From Kondoa malvinella (Eukaryota; Basidiomycota; Agaricostilbomycetes; Agaricostilbales; Kondoaceae), in assembly GCA_039545315.1 (NCBI GenBank), contig BCIM01000013.1, forward strand, positions 434,001 through 498,000: a stretch of DNA of 64,000 nt, read 5' to 3'. Made by a program: the position numbers and the translations under genes. Below the pieces are notes generated by a model, which saw only the letters and a list, made by a program, of their open reading frames with translations, had not been told where the DNA came from and did not search any database. Of this stretch, positions 25,349-37,811 are shown in pieces (within the stretch, counting starts at the first letter, position 1; each line of letters begins with the position of its first letter).

Positions 25349-28300
25349 ATGAATAGTTCGCTGGACGACGACTCGGATGAAGACCTAGTCAAGGTCTATA
25401 GCAAAGATGGCAACCAGCCAGAACCTGGAATAGGAAACCGCTATGCTGATCGTAGAGAATATGGAGGGTCAGAGCAGTCCCAGGTTTGCTTTCCTTTGCC
25501 TCTGCTATACTCTACGCATACTGAGGAGACATCCACAGAATCCTGCCGATTATACAGATCGTGGAATAGCGTATGATGACCCGTATCGCTATGATGCTGG
25601 ATACTTGTCAGTCCATTCGTACTTCCTAGCTTCCAACAAGCTGAGATTGTTACGACAGTGACGATCCATCCACAACAAGAGCACCTATCGTCAAGAACCG
25701 CGCTTCCATCCCTGGCTTGAACCGCGCGCCAGATTCAATGGATGCAGAGCTGCCTCTCGCTCAATCTGGTGCTATGCCTGCTGGATCTTCTCACAGCGGC
25801 GCTCCTATATATCCTTCGACTCCTGGCGGAGTCCAAGGCTGGACAGGCTTTGATGAGGACGATGAGGAGCAATTAGCTATCGGTACTGGATCAGCTTCAA
25901 GAGGCGCTGCAGCAAAGCAGAAAGGCAAACGGAAAGCTAGAGATTGTTGGGAAGGTGTATTGACCATGACTGGGATCAAAAAGAAGGCACTCACGGGCGA
26001 ACGGACGATCCATATCGGGGATCAAAGCAAGAATGCTGCAAGCGCTTTCATCAATAATTATGTCAGCACCAGCAAGTACAACCTCGCCACCTTCTTGCCC
26101 AAGTTCTTCTTTGGTCAGTCTCGCTTTGCTGCAGTCTGTTGTATACTGAAGTGGCCCTGCACTGACAGAGCAATTCAGCAAATACGCAAATCTGTTCTTC
26201 CTCTTCTCTGGTATGTTTTCAGTACCTACAAGACGTGTGCTCCAGCTGACATCTCTGCGACAGCCTGTATCCAGCAGATACCCAACGTCTCGCCCACAAA
26301 TCGGTATACCACTATTGTCCCTCTGGCAGCCGTGCTTTTGGTTGCCGCGATAAAGGAGATGCAAGAAGACATAGTCAGTACTACAGCTGAAAAATGTCGC
26401 TCCGACTGACAAGTCTGTGCAGAAACGACATCAATCTGATCGAGAGCTCAATGCGCGAAAGGCAAAAGTGCTTGATTCCGGTCGCTTTGTGGACAAGGCA
26501 TGGCGTAACATCCGAGTAGGCGACATTGTCCGACTCGAAGGCAACGACTTCTTTCCCGCTGATATGCTCATCTTGGCGTCTTCTGAGCCTGACGGTCTTT
26601 GTTACATCGAGACAAGCAATTTGGATGGCGAAACCAATTTGAAGATCAAGCAATCTGCTCCTGCCACTTCGCACTTCACCTCACCGGAAGCGGTCCAGCA
26701 CTTCGAGGGCTACCTGAGGTCCGAGCAGCCGAACAGCTCGCTTTATACCTATGAAGGTACACTCATCCTACAAGGCGGAGGCGGAGAGAAGACGATACCC
26801 ATGTCGCCTGATCAGATGCTGCTTCGTGGTGCTCAGCTCAGGAACACTTCATGGATGTATGGCTTGGTCGTCTTCACTGGTCACGAGACCAAGCTGATGC
26901 TCAATGCAACGCGAGTCTTATTCCTCCCAGATTTGATGTCGCTGATGTCTCTGCTAGTGCGGCGCCAATTAAGAGAACGGCTGTAGAAAAGATGGTCAAC
27001 GTTCAGATCATTTTCCTGTTCATCATCCTACTCGCTCTGTCCATCGGTTCGTCTGTCGGTACTTTCGTCCGCACTGTACGTTGCTGCTCTTTCGACTGCA
27101 TGTCGTGCTGATGTCTAGTGTTAGTATGTCTACCAAGATCAAATGTGGTATCTCCTTCTGCAAGAAGAGTCGGGTAGCAAAGTTCGCGCTTTCGTTGAAG
27201 ATGTCTTGACCTTTATCATCCTCTACAACAATTTGATCCCGATCAGGTCAGTATTGATCCCATCCTCAAGTATGCTTATCAAGATGATTCGGTTGCTTTG
27301 GACAGTTTGATTGTAACGATGGAAGTCGTCAAGTTTCAGCAAGCTGTTCTCATCAACTCGGATCTGGACATGTACTATCCAAAGAGCGATACGCCAGCCC
27401 TGTGTCGGACTTCATCGCTGGTAGAAGAATTAGGCCAAATCGAGTACATCTTTTCTGACAAGACTGGAACGCTCACACGAAACGAGATGGAGTTCCGTCA
27501 ATGCTCGATCGCTGGTGTCGCATACTCTGATGTTGTGGACGAGAGCAAGCAAGGCGAAATCTTTACATTCCAAGATCTAGCGCGAAATCTGGCTGCTGGC
27601 GATGAGCAAGCTAGAGTCATCAACGAGTTTCTCACCTTACTCGCTACGTGTCATACTGTCATTCCGGATGAGAAGGATGGCAAGATAGTATATCAAGCAT
27701 CAAGCCCGGACGAAGCAGCGCTGGTTGATGGTGCCTCGACTCTGGGATACAAATTCACCGTTCGTACCAGTCTAACGGCATCTTGACGATCGAGCTGATG
27801 TCCATTTATAGACTCGAAAACCTCAATCAATCTTTGTCGAAAGCGGTGGTCAATCACGGGAATACCAAGTCCTCAATATCTGCGAGTTCAACAGTACAAG
27901 AAAGCGCATGTCTTCGATCATCCGCATGCCCGATGGCAGCATCAAGCTATTCACTAAAGGAGCAGATACTGTCATTCTGGAGCGCCTTGCGGAAGGTCAA
28001 GCTTACACGGATGTGACCTTTGCTCACCTCGAGGTATGCTTGGCGCTTTCCAGCTACAGGTGGATTGCTGACGCCTTGATACCAGGACTATGCCACCGAA
28101 GGTCTCCGAACGCTGTGCATTGCCATGCGAGACATCCCAGAGGAAGAGTACAGGCAATGGGCAGCTCTATATACTAAAGCAGCCGCTACAATCAACGGTC
28201 GCCAGGACGAGCTAGACAAGGTAGCAGAGATGATCGAGTGCAACCTATTTCTTCTAGGCGCAACTGCAATAGAAGACAAGCTTCAAGAAGGTGTTCCGGA

Positions 28301-30278
28301 TACAATATTCACATTACAACAGGCCGGTATCAAGGTAAGTCTGGCACAGTCGTGGAGAGCGTTGCTAACTTTGGGCAGGTCTGGGTCCTGACTGGCGACA
28401 GGCAGGAAACTGCCATCAACATCGGGATGTCTTGTAGGCTGATCTCGGAATCGATGAGCCTGGTCAGTCTGTGCTTGCTGCTCTAGTCAAGTGATGCTCA
28501 GGATGCTACCTAATAGGTCATCGTAAACGAAACATCGCAACATGGGGCAACAGATTTCATCACCAAGAAACTGCTCGCAATCAAGAGCCAGAAAACGTCT
28601 GGCGATCTTGAGGAACTGGCCCTCATCATTGGTCAGTTCACATGCGCTCAAGTACAGCTATGTGCTGATGCTCTTCCAGACGGTACAAGCTTAAAGTTTG
28701 CTTTGGAGAAAGGCTTGTCGAAGCAATTCCTAGAGCTCGCGACTATGTGCAAAGCCGTCATCTGCTGTAAGTTTTCTGTGTCGGGTGTCCTTCTCAATCT
28801 GAGCTACGAGCACAGGTCGTGTTTCGCCTTTGCAAAAGGCTCTTGTGGTAAAGCTGGTGAAGAAGAACCTCAAGTCGATCCTTCTCGCGATCGGTGACGG
28901 CGCCAACGACGTGTCAATGATTCAAGCAGCGCACATTGGTGTCGGTATTAGCGGTCTTGAGGGTCTTCAAGCAGCTCGATCCGCAGATATCGCCATCAGT
29001 CAATTCCGGTTTCTCAAGAAGCTCTTGCTTGTCCATGGAACTTGGAGCTATTCTCGACTGTGCAAGCTGATCCTCTACTCGTGCGGTATCTGTCTTCGCA
29101 TATCAAGAACCATGCTGAGCTTGTCCCCTGATAGCTTCTACAAGAACATCGTGCTCTATATGATTGGCTTCTATGTAGGTCATCTGGTCCAATAGAATGT
29201 TCGAGCTAACAATATGTAGTTCTCCTTCTCCAACTCGTTCTCCGGCCAAGTGCTCTTCGAATCTTGGACATTTACATTCTACAACGTCTTCTTCACCGTC
29301 CTTCCTCCAGTCGTTATTGGTGTCTTTGATCAGTTTGTCAGCGCTCGTATGCTTGACCGCTATCCCGAGTTGTATCAGCTCGGCCAGAACAACGCTTTCT
29401 TCGGCAAGCGGATTTTCTGGGCTTGGGTTGCCAATGCTCTATACCACTCTATCGTAAGCAAACCTGTTATGAGGCTCCTTTTTAGTCTCATATGTCTGCA
29501 GGTCATCTATGCCGCTTCCGTGGTGATTTTCTGGGGCAGCCTGATACTGATACCGGGATGGGATGCTGGACAATGGATTTGGGGAACGACAGTCTATCTC
29601 GCTGTGCTCGGAACAGTGTTAGGCAAAGCAGCTCTCATCTCTGAGTATGTCTTTTGCCTCAACTTGAAATCTCATGCTGACTTTGGACTAGTCTCTGGAC
29701 GCGGTGGACTGTATTGGCAATTCCTGGCTCTTATGTTTTCACCATCATCTTCCTGGTTCTCTACATGTGGATTGCACCAATGCTGAACCTTTCGAAAGAA
29801 TATCAAGGAATTGTTCCGCGCCTCTTTACTTCCCCTGTCTTTTATCTGACAATCATCTTGCTGCCGGTCTTCTGTCTGACAAGAGACTTTACATGGAAAG
29901 CGTAAGCTCTCTCATGATGCCATTACAGCCTTCTGATTCCGCTGCAGCTACAAGAGATTATATCGACCGGAGCCATACCACATCGTGCAAGAGATTCAAG
30001 CCTTTAACTTGCCAGATTATCGTCCACGGATGGAGCAGTTCCAGAAGGTGAGTCTAGCGTGACTTTCGCGTTCTGGTAGCTAAATTGCCTCGGTCTTAGG
30101 CAATCAAGAAAGTGCGCGCTGTACAGCGGATGAGGCGGAATCGAGGGTTTGCGTTCTCGCAAACGGAAGAAGGGCAAGAGCAGATTATCAGATCTTGTGA
30201 GTTCTGCTTTACATCAGTCAAATGGCCGATCTGACTGGCCTCGCAGATGACACGACTGTACAGAAACTGAAAGGGTAG
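25349..30278 (+). CDS. DRS2: P4-ATPase phospholipid flippase, DRS2-like
   Basis: Flips aminophospholipids to the cytosolic leaflet of trans-Golgi and endosome membranes. About 1,350 residues in some 18 exons. After an acidic, disordered N-terminus comes the P4 signature [18 protein letters not shown] with [13 protein letters not shown] rebuilt across an intron. Further motifs: [10 protein letters not shown] (actuator, near 26625), the phosphorylated Asp in [13 protein letters not shown] (near 27450–27490), [12 protein letters not shown] (near 27700), [32 protein letters not shown] (near 28895–28945), and [16 protein letters not shown]. The C-terminal cytosolic tail contains [14 protein letters not shown] (near 30130–30170), equivalent to the GFAFS autoinhibitory motif of Drs2-type flippases, which suggests PI4P-regulated autoinhibition. 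It would need a Cdc50-family partner, not seen here. Confidence 0.95.
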
Positions 30279-30388
30279 CTGTGCTGGACATTCTGTAGTA
30301 GATCATTGTGTAATAGACCTCAACGGCGGGAACCTACATTCGTTACTGACCCATAAAGTTACTCTACATGCATGCCCGTGAAGGTCTT

Positions 30389-32162
30389 TTAGCTCGAGAT
30401 GCCCAGTCGTTGAGCAAGAGTGAGCTGAGGTGGAGGTGCTGGCTGGCTTGCGCGTTCAGCTGGTCTAGGTCGTCCGCCTCTTCCTCTGCCCCTTCCGTGA
30501 TCCTTCCGGTTGTTCCTCTGCTCGTCCTGTTTGCTAGCTCTGGCCTCTGCTTCTTCCTCTTGTCTGATCCTCCTTTGTTCCTCTTGGTAATCTGCGGTCT
30601 GAGCACCGGAAGCGACGAAAGGCTGCGACTGGAATGAAGCGCGTGGATCCATAGCTGCTATCCTGTCGGAACGCAGTACACTAACACATCGGATCAGTAA
30701 GAGAGCTTAGGCAGTACGTGCGACTAACGAAGAAAACTCTGGAATGCCCATCTGCATTCCATGAGGGGCTTGTTTGAAAGCAGCTGGCTGAGTTGGGGCA
30801 GCTGTGGATGCGATTGGAGCTGGCCTAGAAGCTTGTCTTTGAGCAGGTCCGGTGGGTACTTGACTAGACGATCCGTTGGCAATGCCCATGCGAGCAAAAA
30901 GATTCGAAGACTGCTGAGTTGCGGGTTCTTTAGGTGCAGCCTGAATAGGACGGGCGGGAGGAGCTCGATTTTTTGGACCAGTAGGTATTGTTCTAACTGG
31001 TGGAGGTGCAGCCTTGATTACTACCGGAATTGGTGGAGTTTGGACAATGATCTTGACCGATAGTGCTTGTCCGTCTGCAATTTGACCACTGGAAAGGCCA
31101 TCAGTATCATAAGAACCATGGCAGAAATGCATGACACACTCTAGCTCTATTGCTGCCCGTTTCGCTGCTTCTTCTTCGTGGTAGCTAATCTCCGCTGTTA
31201 ACAGACCATTCTTGCGCTCGACAATTTCGGTAGAATAGATAGATCCAAAGCCAGAGAAAGCAGTCTGTAGACCATACCTACGATATCAGCATATGGTAGT
31301 GCTGATACTCAGGACGGTTTACCTCGACATCCTCTGCCGAAGTCCCTTCAATAAGATTGGCAACCCGAACGACGGTGCCTCTCTGTTTCGCTGGCGCTCG
31401 TGGTTCCTCGTCCATGTCTACATCCATTCCGACGTCCCCCGATGGATCTCCCCAAGGACCAGCAGAGGTGGCAGTCTGTAAACCAGGTCTCGATGCAGCA
31501 GCTGGACCTCTCGGCAATGGTTTACTAATTCTTGGCTTTCTTGTTTGTTCGAGAGCTTTCTTGCCTGTAGGAGGTGCAGAAGCAGGTCGATTAATAGCAG
31601 CCGGGTCATTGAGTGACTTGCTGAGTCGATCAAGAAGTGAATTCTGTGCAGCACCAGAAACGCGGTCAAACAAGCTTAGACTTTGTTTAGGCTGCGTAGG
31701 TGGATCGCGCTTGGGTTGCTGTACTGGTCTTGCGTCTTGTACTGGTGCTGGTACGGAAGCAGAATGACCAAAAGAAGAGGCGGGCGTGTAAGAACCCCAT
31801 GGTCTCAGCGAAGGATTAACTTCTTGAGGCGAACGAATTTGATCGAACGTGTTAGGCGCAGGTGCAGATTTCGGCTGTGGATCTGCGAATATAGCGTTTG
31901 GGCTAGGCGTGTAAATGTCTGAAAACTTGGTGAATAGGTCGTGTTGCCAGATGTCTTCGCTGTCTCCTCTCGGTGGTGGTGCATTGTCGTACCAAGTGAC
32001 AGAACTTGACTTGCCCACGTTTGGCTGTGTCTGCTATCGCGCCCAGCGGACATATTAGCTTTCATGTCCAACTTTATGTAACTCGGGGTCGCTATTCACT
32101 CTGTTGTAAGGATGCGATCTCGTTTGCGAGCCTCGATTTCTGTGCGCTCCTGGATGCGACAT
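30389..32162 (-). CDS. RNA-recognition-motif protein, Aly/REF-like in layout
   Basis: The start at 32162 (MSHPGAHRNRGSQTRSHPYN) joins to PNVGKSSSVTWYDNAPP through an intron with a GCTAAT branch site and an ACACAG acceptor. The longest frame instead opens at a GTG (32018), which is not the true start. The N-terminal half is Pro/Ser/Gln-rich. An RRM follows (GTVVRVANLIEGTSAEDVE near 31310–31370; the second half includes LLTAEISYHEEEAAKRAAIE near 31150–31210). The C-terminus has an RGRGRGG box near 30480 and ends LTLAQRLGISS. One RRM flanked by disordered and RGG segments fits mRNA-export adaptors, but sequence identity to Yra1 is not obvious to me. Tail-to-tail with the flippase gene, 110 bases apart. 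Confidence 0.75.
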
Positions 32163-33345
32163 GTCTGTAGGCTCGAGCGAGTAGAGCGTTTTCGGTCGTT
32201 TGGTGATAACCGTCACAGGAATGCTCAAGTGTCTATGAACGCTGTGTGACTATTTCAACATTGATAAGGTGCGCGCTAGAATACAAAGTTTATCAGTTGC
32301 TGTGCTACAATTACCTCTCTTTACATGATTCCCGGTCAGGAATCATGCAAACGTTTAATGATCTGGCTACTATTTCGCAGCTTCTCAATTCAATTGCAGC
32401 CGATTTGTCAGGCTCTGCAGGAATACAACTGTGTAGAGCAGCATCCAGAGCTCGAGAACGAAAGCGAGAAGTGACATCAAGTCTGCGTACAAATTACGCA
32501 AGGAAGACAAGATCAGGCAGTCCGGACAGGAGGCAGGGCAAGTAATAGAGCAACACGAAAATGAAGGGAAGAGCAGTTTTGAGCGGCGCTCTTTTCAGCA
32601 TGCACAACGCTGAGATGATCGAAAAGCGAGCTTGCCGAAAATTGAGAAACACAACCAGGCGGTAAGGAAAGAGCTCGACAGCGCGAAAGCAGCTTGCGCA
32701 AAGTGATACGACTGTTGTGACTTGATGACATTGGCCCTTTCCACCAATCCTGCAAATTTTCTCCCAAGCTTATATGCAATGCATTGATGATGTTGAAATG
32801 TACGGCCAGGAGATTTGAAATTGACTTTGACCGTCATACCGAAACGCCTTTAATAAAGCGATTTCCAGTGACTGGCCTTTCTCCCCGACCCTGAATTCAA
32901 TCTGTCGCTCATCACCAGGACTGCCTCGACGTGGATATAATTTGTCAGACAGGCAGAAAGAGCGACGGTATTAGTTGGAAAACAAAGAAAGAGAGAGAAG
33001 GACGAATTTCAGGACGTGCGACAGCGTCAAATTCGAGCTTATGGGTCTGCGTGAGAATTATTCGTCGTCTTGAACAGATCAGACGTGATGCTGCTAATCC
33101 AGCCCAGGCAGATGCTGCTCAGTCCAGCGCAAGGAGTCCTTCAGTCTCGCTAATTGCGACCGGTGCTTGCATGACGTGTTTATTCTTGAGATGTGCCGTC
33201 GCGTCGTGGAAGAGAAGCAATTCATAGCGGTGATGCAATCTGGGTGTCAGCTTTGACATGTAGAACAGGCTGGAGAGATTAAGGGCTGTCGCGGTCGCTC
33301 CCTCTCAAGTTGGGGCAAGCATGTGACATTGGTCAACCGCGAACG
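32163..33345. other. Long intergenic gap between divergent genes
   Basis: 1,183 bases with no gene I can support. A 66-codon ATG frame (32345–32545) and a Lys/Glu/Arg-rich open stretch near 32960–33120 stand out, but neither joins into a recognised product. It must include the promoters of both flanking genes. Confidence 0.45.
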
Positions 33346-34917
33346 ATGACAAGCCAAGACAAGCCCTATGATCTGTTACTGTATGTGAGTACCCCGGACC
33401 TGCAGACATTCCTTCTGCTGACAGTCACAGGGAGCCACAGGATTCACTGGACGTCTATGCGCCAAAGAACTCAAGACCAGCGCGGGGAAGGTCAAGTGGG
33501 CAATAGGCGGCAGATCACAGAAGAAGCTGGACGAGTTGAAGCGAGATCTTGGATTGGACGTAGACGTCGTTGTGGCCGACAGCTTTGATGTTGGCGCTAT
33601 ACAGAAGATGGTCAAGAGCTGTCGTTGTGTCATCTCGCTAGTTGGACCTTATCATCTATACGGTGACTTGCTGTACAAGGCATGTGCTGGTCAGTCTTCT
33701 TATCATCCTTACCTTGCCCGCGCTGAACAGCCGCAAAGAGAATGGCGTTCACTACGTCGACTTGTCCGGCGAAATTGGTTTCAACCTACGCATGATCACC
33801 GAGCACGGCGCTGCTGCAGCACAATCGGGAGCCATTTGTATCAACAGCTGCGGCTTTGACTCTATCCCTTCGGATCTGTGCACCTACCTTGCCGCAAGAG
33901 AACTCAAGCGAGTCAAGCCAAGCGCTCAAATAGGCTACGTCGAAAGCGCTTTCAAAGTCAAGGGTGGCTTCTCAGGTGGCACACTCACTACCGGTCTGCT
34001 GGACTATGATCGTCCTGCTGAGGAGAAGAAGCGCTTAAACTCGAATCCTTACGTCCTCTCTCCAGTTGGGAGACAAAAGGGTCAGAAGAGGGTGGTCAAG
34101 TCTGCCTTCGCTGCAAAACTTGTGGGTGCTGGCTATGGAAGCTTCTTTATTATGGCCCACTTCAACACACGAATCGTCTTCCGAACGTGAGCTCTTGCGC
34201 GAATCAGTCTTTGATTAATCTCATATGTCAACATAGCTTTGGCATCTTGGAACATCTGGCTCAATCGAATTCTGATCAGCTATCTTATGGCCCGCACTTC
34301 CAGTATGGCGAATACCTCCGACACGATTCAGCTGTCTCTTCGACACTTGTGACCAGCATGTTTGCTCTCGTTGGCCTACTGATGTCGCTCTCGCCTATTC
34401 GTTGGCTTATTCGAAAGTATGGCATGCTACCAGGTGAAGGTCCGTCAGAGGAAGCTCAAAAGACCGGCTATTTCAAGACTGTCACTACTGCGACTGAATA
34501 TGAGGGTGATGGTAGAGCAACGTGCACCATGTATGGGCAAGGAGATCCTGTTTGTCATATCCTCATTCACTCTCGAAACCATCTGACTGCTTCCAAACAG
34601 GGTTGTAAGTCTGCAGCTTCTGAAAGACAAAATCAGCTTGCTAATGTTCATCTGCTTAAAAAGATTCGGCCACGGCAGTAATGATAACGACTTGCGGATT
34701 GGCACTATTGCAGGACTTTGACCGCCTACCAGCGCATGCCCAAAGAGGCGGCGCTCTCACTCCAGCCACGGCTTTCGGCGATGTCATCAAAGAACGCCTA
34801 GAACAGACTGGCAGATTTCGGTTCGAAACATCGAGCTCAGTCAATGGAGCAGAGCACCAGCGACCACAACACGAGGAATCTACCCGAAAGTCGCCTCGCA
34901 CGCAAGCTAAACTGTGA
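33346..34917 (+). CDS. Saccharopine-dehydrogenase-like oxidoreductase (SCCPDH family)
   Basis: NAD(P)-binding Rossmann protein of the SCCPDH / trans-acting enoyl reductase family; the substrate is not known, and lipid-droplet location is usual in animals. The start at 33346 (MTSQDKPYDLLLY) joins GATGFTGRLCAKELK, the dinucleotide-binding loop, across a GTGAGT…CACAG intron. Then come KVKWAIGGRSQKKLDEL, RCVISLVGPYHLYGDLL, NGVHYVDLSGEIGF and ICINSCGFDSIPSDL, all family-typical. A hydrophobic segment (LVGLLMSLSPIRWLIRKYG, near 34365–34420) precedes the C-terminal part. The last exon starts with SATAVMITTCGLALLQD. It ends at 34917. Not the lysine-pathway enzyme LYS9. Confidence 0.9.
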
Positions 34918-35022
34918 GCAGCACTTTGTGACTGATCAGGACGATTTCTTCACAAGGCAGAGAATATGCAATAACATGTACTTTTACAACTGATATACAT
35001 CTATGAACATCATCAACAATAC

Positions 35023-36787
35023 TCAGTCCGATTCCGAACGTCGTCGCCTCTGCATTACATATCTCCTGAATTTGCGTCCAAGTGTCGTCGTCCCTGTGCT
35101 TCCCGACGCGGTGACTGCATGACCTTCAGCCTGCCCATCTTGTCCGCTCAGATCTATCCGACACAGAGGACACAAGGAGGATTCCCCAAGTAGCCAAGGG
35201 TCGATGCAGTCCTTGTGAAACATGTGCTGTCCGGCGCAAGGCAGCACGCGCAGATCTTCGCCTTCCTGGAAATCCTCGACACAACTATAGAAGCACACAA
35301 AAGCTGCTCAGCGAATAAATTTAGCCGCCAAGCTACGCACTCACATTGGGCAACCGCTGCTCGAGTCCTCCACGTCTTTACGGACAGCTGCAGCCTCTGA
35401 CTCGCCTGGGAATGGAACAGCTGCTGGTAAATGACTCGAAGCTTGACCCGTTTCCACGTCCTGCATCTCCATATTGTCTTGTCCTTTGGGAATGGCCTCG
35501 GGCGCTGACGAGCCTTCCCGTCTGAACTTCTGGACAGTAAAAGTATCGAGTATACTAGAGGTTGCCTCCGTATGAGCGAAGCAAAGCTAAGAAGGAAATT
35601 GACATACGCAAGAGAAAGACCTCTAGCTCTCGTCTGACCACTGTTGTTCGCGCCAATGGCTGCTCGCGGACCATAGCGTTCTGGATGCCTCAAAGCCTTG
35701 ATAGCCTGCGATACAAACAGGACCGTCAGATCGTATGGCCGCCCAATAAGCAAGCAGCTTACCCCGCTAACAACAACTACGACGAAAAGCAAACTGACGC
35801 AACCAGTCACAGCATACAGCACAATCATCGCCAAGCCTGTTCCCTGATCGTTGTTACGTTGCTGGTTGTTAGTCTGGTCCTGGTTTGTCTCGGTGCTATT
35901 TCCCTGTATAAAGTCGCCGGCTTTGTTGGCCAAGACAGCAATAAGGTAGCTAATCTGTTGGTTCGTCTGATTGCTCTGGCGCCGTGTCAAAGAGACGGTA
36001 GGTCCTGGATCGAGCTGTGAGAGAAGCTGTGCTGCTTGAGCTGCTTGAGCTGTGGTTTGAGCTGCTGGGTCGAGCTGAAGGGTTTGATTCAGTTCGTTCC
36101 AAATAAGCTCAGAAGAAGAGTTCAGAAGGCCCGAATTGTAGGCTCTGGAAGAAGGGTCGACATTGAGGAATTGTGATAAGATCAGTCTTGCGCTTTGGAT
36201 AGATCTGGTCGAATAGATGTCGATAGGTTTTTCAAAGTTGTCAAGGTACTCTTGGTTCATGATGCAGGCGGCTGAGGTTGTAGAGTATAGCAGAGCGGCT
36301 ACACCGCCTTTGTCACGGGCTAGGGTAAAGATATCGTCCAGCTCGCTTGCATCTGTGGCATTCTTGTCACAATTGATCAAAGCGATAAATGGAGCTGAAG
36401 TTCCCAGTTGTTGTGTGCTGCAGACAAAAGAAACAGATAAGCGGGTAGTCAGGGGCAGCTCGAGGTCGCAGCCTACATATTCTGCTCATCGAAACCAACC
36501 ACTGCTCCCCTTGCCGCGTACTGAAAGCCAGGAGGTGTCGTATCGGCTACAAGCTGGCGAGATACGTCGTCCTGGTAGACACCTTGCCTTGAGCTTGATG
36601 CACGCCAGGACAATCTGACGAAGCTATAGAATTCGCATCATTAGTACAGGATTCGCGACTGAAGATTCCTTGACTGAACGCACTCGTTCGAGGTTGATAC
36701 GAGAGAGCTGTCGTTTGTTGGCCTGCAAGGTATAAAAGCCTTGACGAAAGCTGCCAAAGCGAGCACGGTGCATAGATTGGCTATCAT
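35023..36787 (-). CDS. PA-TM-RING-H2 E3 ubiquitin ligase
   Basis: Type I membrane protein. A signal peptide (MIANLCTVLALAAFVKA) begins at 36787. A protease-associated-type luminal domain follows, visible as GVAALLYSTTSAACI and INCDKNATDASELDDIF (36380–36250). The luminal stalk is rich in Gln and Asn, then a membrane helix (LAMIVLYAVTGCVSLLFVVVVVSG, near 35740–35830). The cytosolic part carries a RING-H2 finger: CVEDFQEGEDLRVLPC, then HMFHKDCIDPWL, then CPLCRIDL (near 35150–35285), with the first Cys pair in the preceding exon. It resembles the RNF13/GODZILLA type that ubiquitinates vesicle-trafficking proteins on endosome or vacuole membranes. At least four introns. Confidence 0.88.
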
Positions 36788-37061
36788 GCTTGGAAATGTA
36801 TATCGCCGCTGCAAAGTGCTAGGTCATTGTACGAGCCAAATAGCTGCAGCACTGCTGTATAGCCTTGTGACCAAAGCTTCGTTCAGGTTGGTCGTGTGAT
36901 GTATAAATACAATCGAGCGCTATTCGCCGCCCCCTTCGCTGTGCCACGCCCTGCCTGGATGCGATCCTCTTCAGCTACTAGAAGCGGATAGTGCTTCTGT
37001 GACCATTGGCACATATTGTGCAAGCCGGTCGGTTCAGAGACTTGGAGAGAATGTTTGTAGG

Positions 37062-37284
37062 TCATTTGCGTGCGCGAGCTCGGGCTGCAGCATTGTGCTT
37101 AGGTTTCAGATACGCTACAGCGTCAGAAAGCTTACTTGCAATGGCTCTGTCATGGTAACCGAAGTCTAGGACGCTGCCGCAGCTTTTGAGTGACCCACTG
37201 CGCCTACCTGAATCAGATATTGTGGTACAGCATGAACATGAACTGCTCACGAGCTAATCTAGCGACTGATAGTCTTGCCAACAT
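37062..37284 (-). CDS. Possible very small mitochondrial-type protein
   Basis: An ATG at 37284 starts MLARLSVARLA; a 43-base intron (GTGAGC…CTGATTCAG, with a CTGAT branch site) then joins in frame to RRSGSLKSCGSVLDFGYH and a basic tail ending HNAAARARARK, stop at 37062. The product is about 56 residues. The N-terminus looks like a mitochondrial presequence (Arg, Leu, Ser, no acid). The clean intron and biased composition argue for a real gene; the small size and lack of a known family argue against certainty. Confidence 0.4.
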
Positions 37285-37307
37285 TCTCCCTATGCTCAAC
37301 TTGACTT

Positions 37308-37550
37308 TCACCAGTCATCTTGCCCTTCGTTCACCATTGACTTTGCCTGCTGTTCCATTTCTGGTGTGATCAGCTGTTCTATTTGCCATCTTCGATAAAG
37401 CATCTTCACGGCCAGCTTTAGCGGGAGAGGCTGTGATAGCGGAGCGCCTGAATCCAATTTCATGAGAACATGCAAGACTACTTTGTCTTTCTTCTCGTCA
37501 TCGTCCGTACAGTCGAGCAGCTGCTGCAGATCTTGTACCGGTCCTGGCAT
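37308..37550 (-). CDS. Small unknown acidic/helical protein
   Basis: 80 residues from the ATG at 37550. The frame is open to 37583 only through a TTG. The sequence looks helical throughout: PVQDLQQLLDCTDDDEKKDK, then a hydrophobic stretch with LPLKLAVKMLYRRWQIEQLI. A missing upstream exon is possible. No family recognised. It lies 23 bases upstream of the tiny gene on the same strand. Confidence 0.5.
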   Translation of the reverse strand: MPGPVQDLQQLLDCTDDDEKKDKVVLHVLMKLDSGAPLSQPLPLKLAVKMLYRRWQIEQLITPEMEQQAKSMVNEGQDDW

Positions 37551-37811
37551 CCTTTGGCTCTTTTGCGCATCGTTCGTCGTCAAGATTATTCCGGTTTAAA
37601 GCGACTGAAGTCTCCTCTGCATCGTTTTCGTCTTCTGCGAATCTACGCAAACCACGTTATATATCACAGACATCGCGATGTACTTCCTCTGCACTGCCGC
37701 CGCATGGCTGGTGAAAAATACGACAACTTCACAGCCTAATGCTGTGCACCTTTGGGTTGACTGCTTTTTACACCTTCCAAGCAGCACGGCGAGCCAAAGC
37801 GTACGAAACAG

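Noticed and set aside
31278..32018. RRM protein beginning at 32018
   Set aside because: The codon there is GTG. A spliced upstream exon with an ATG at 32162 keeps frame and has good splice signals.
37308..37583. Start of the small acidic protein at 37583
   Set aside because: That frame opens with TTG; the first ATG in frame is at 37550, and a stop lies just upstream.
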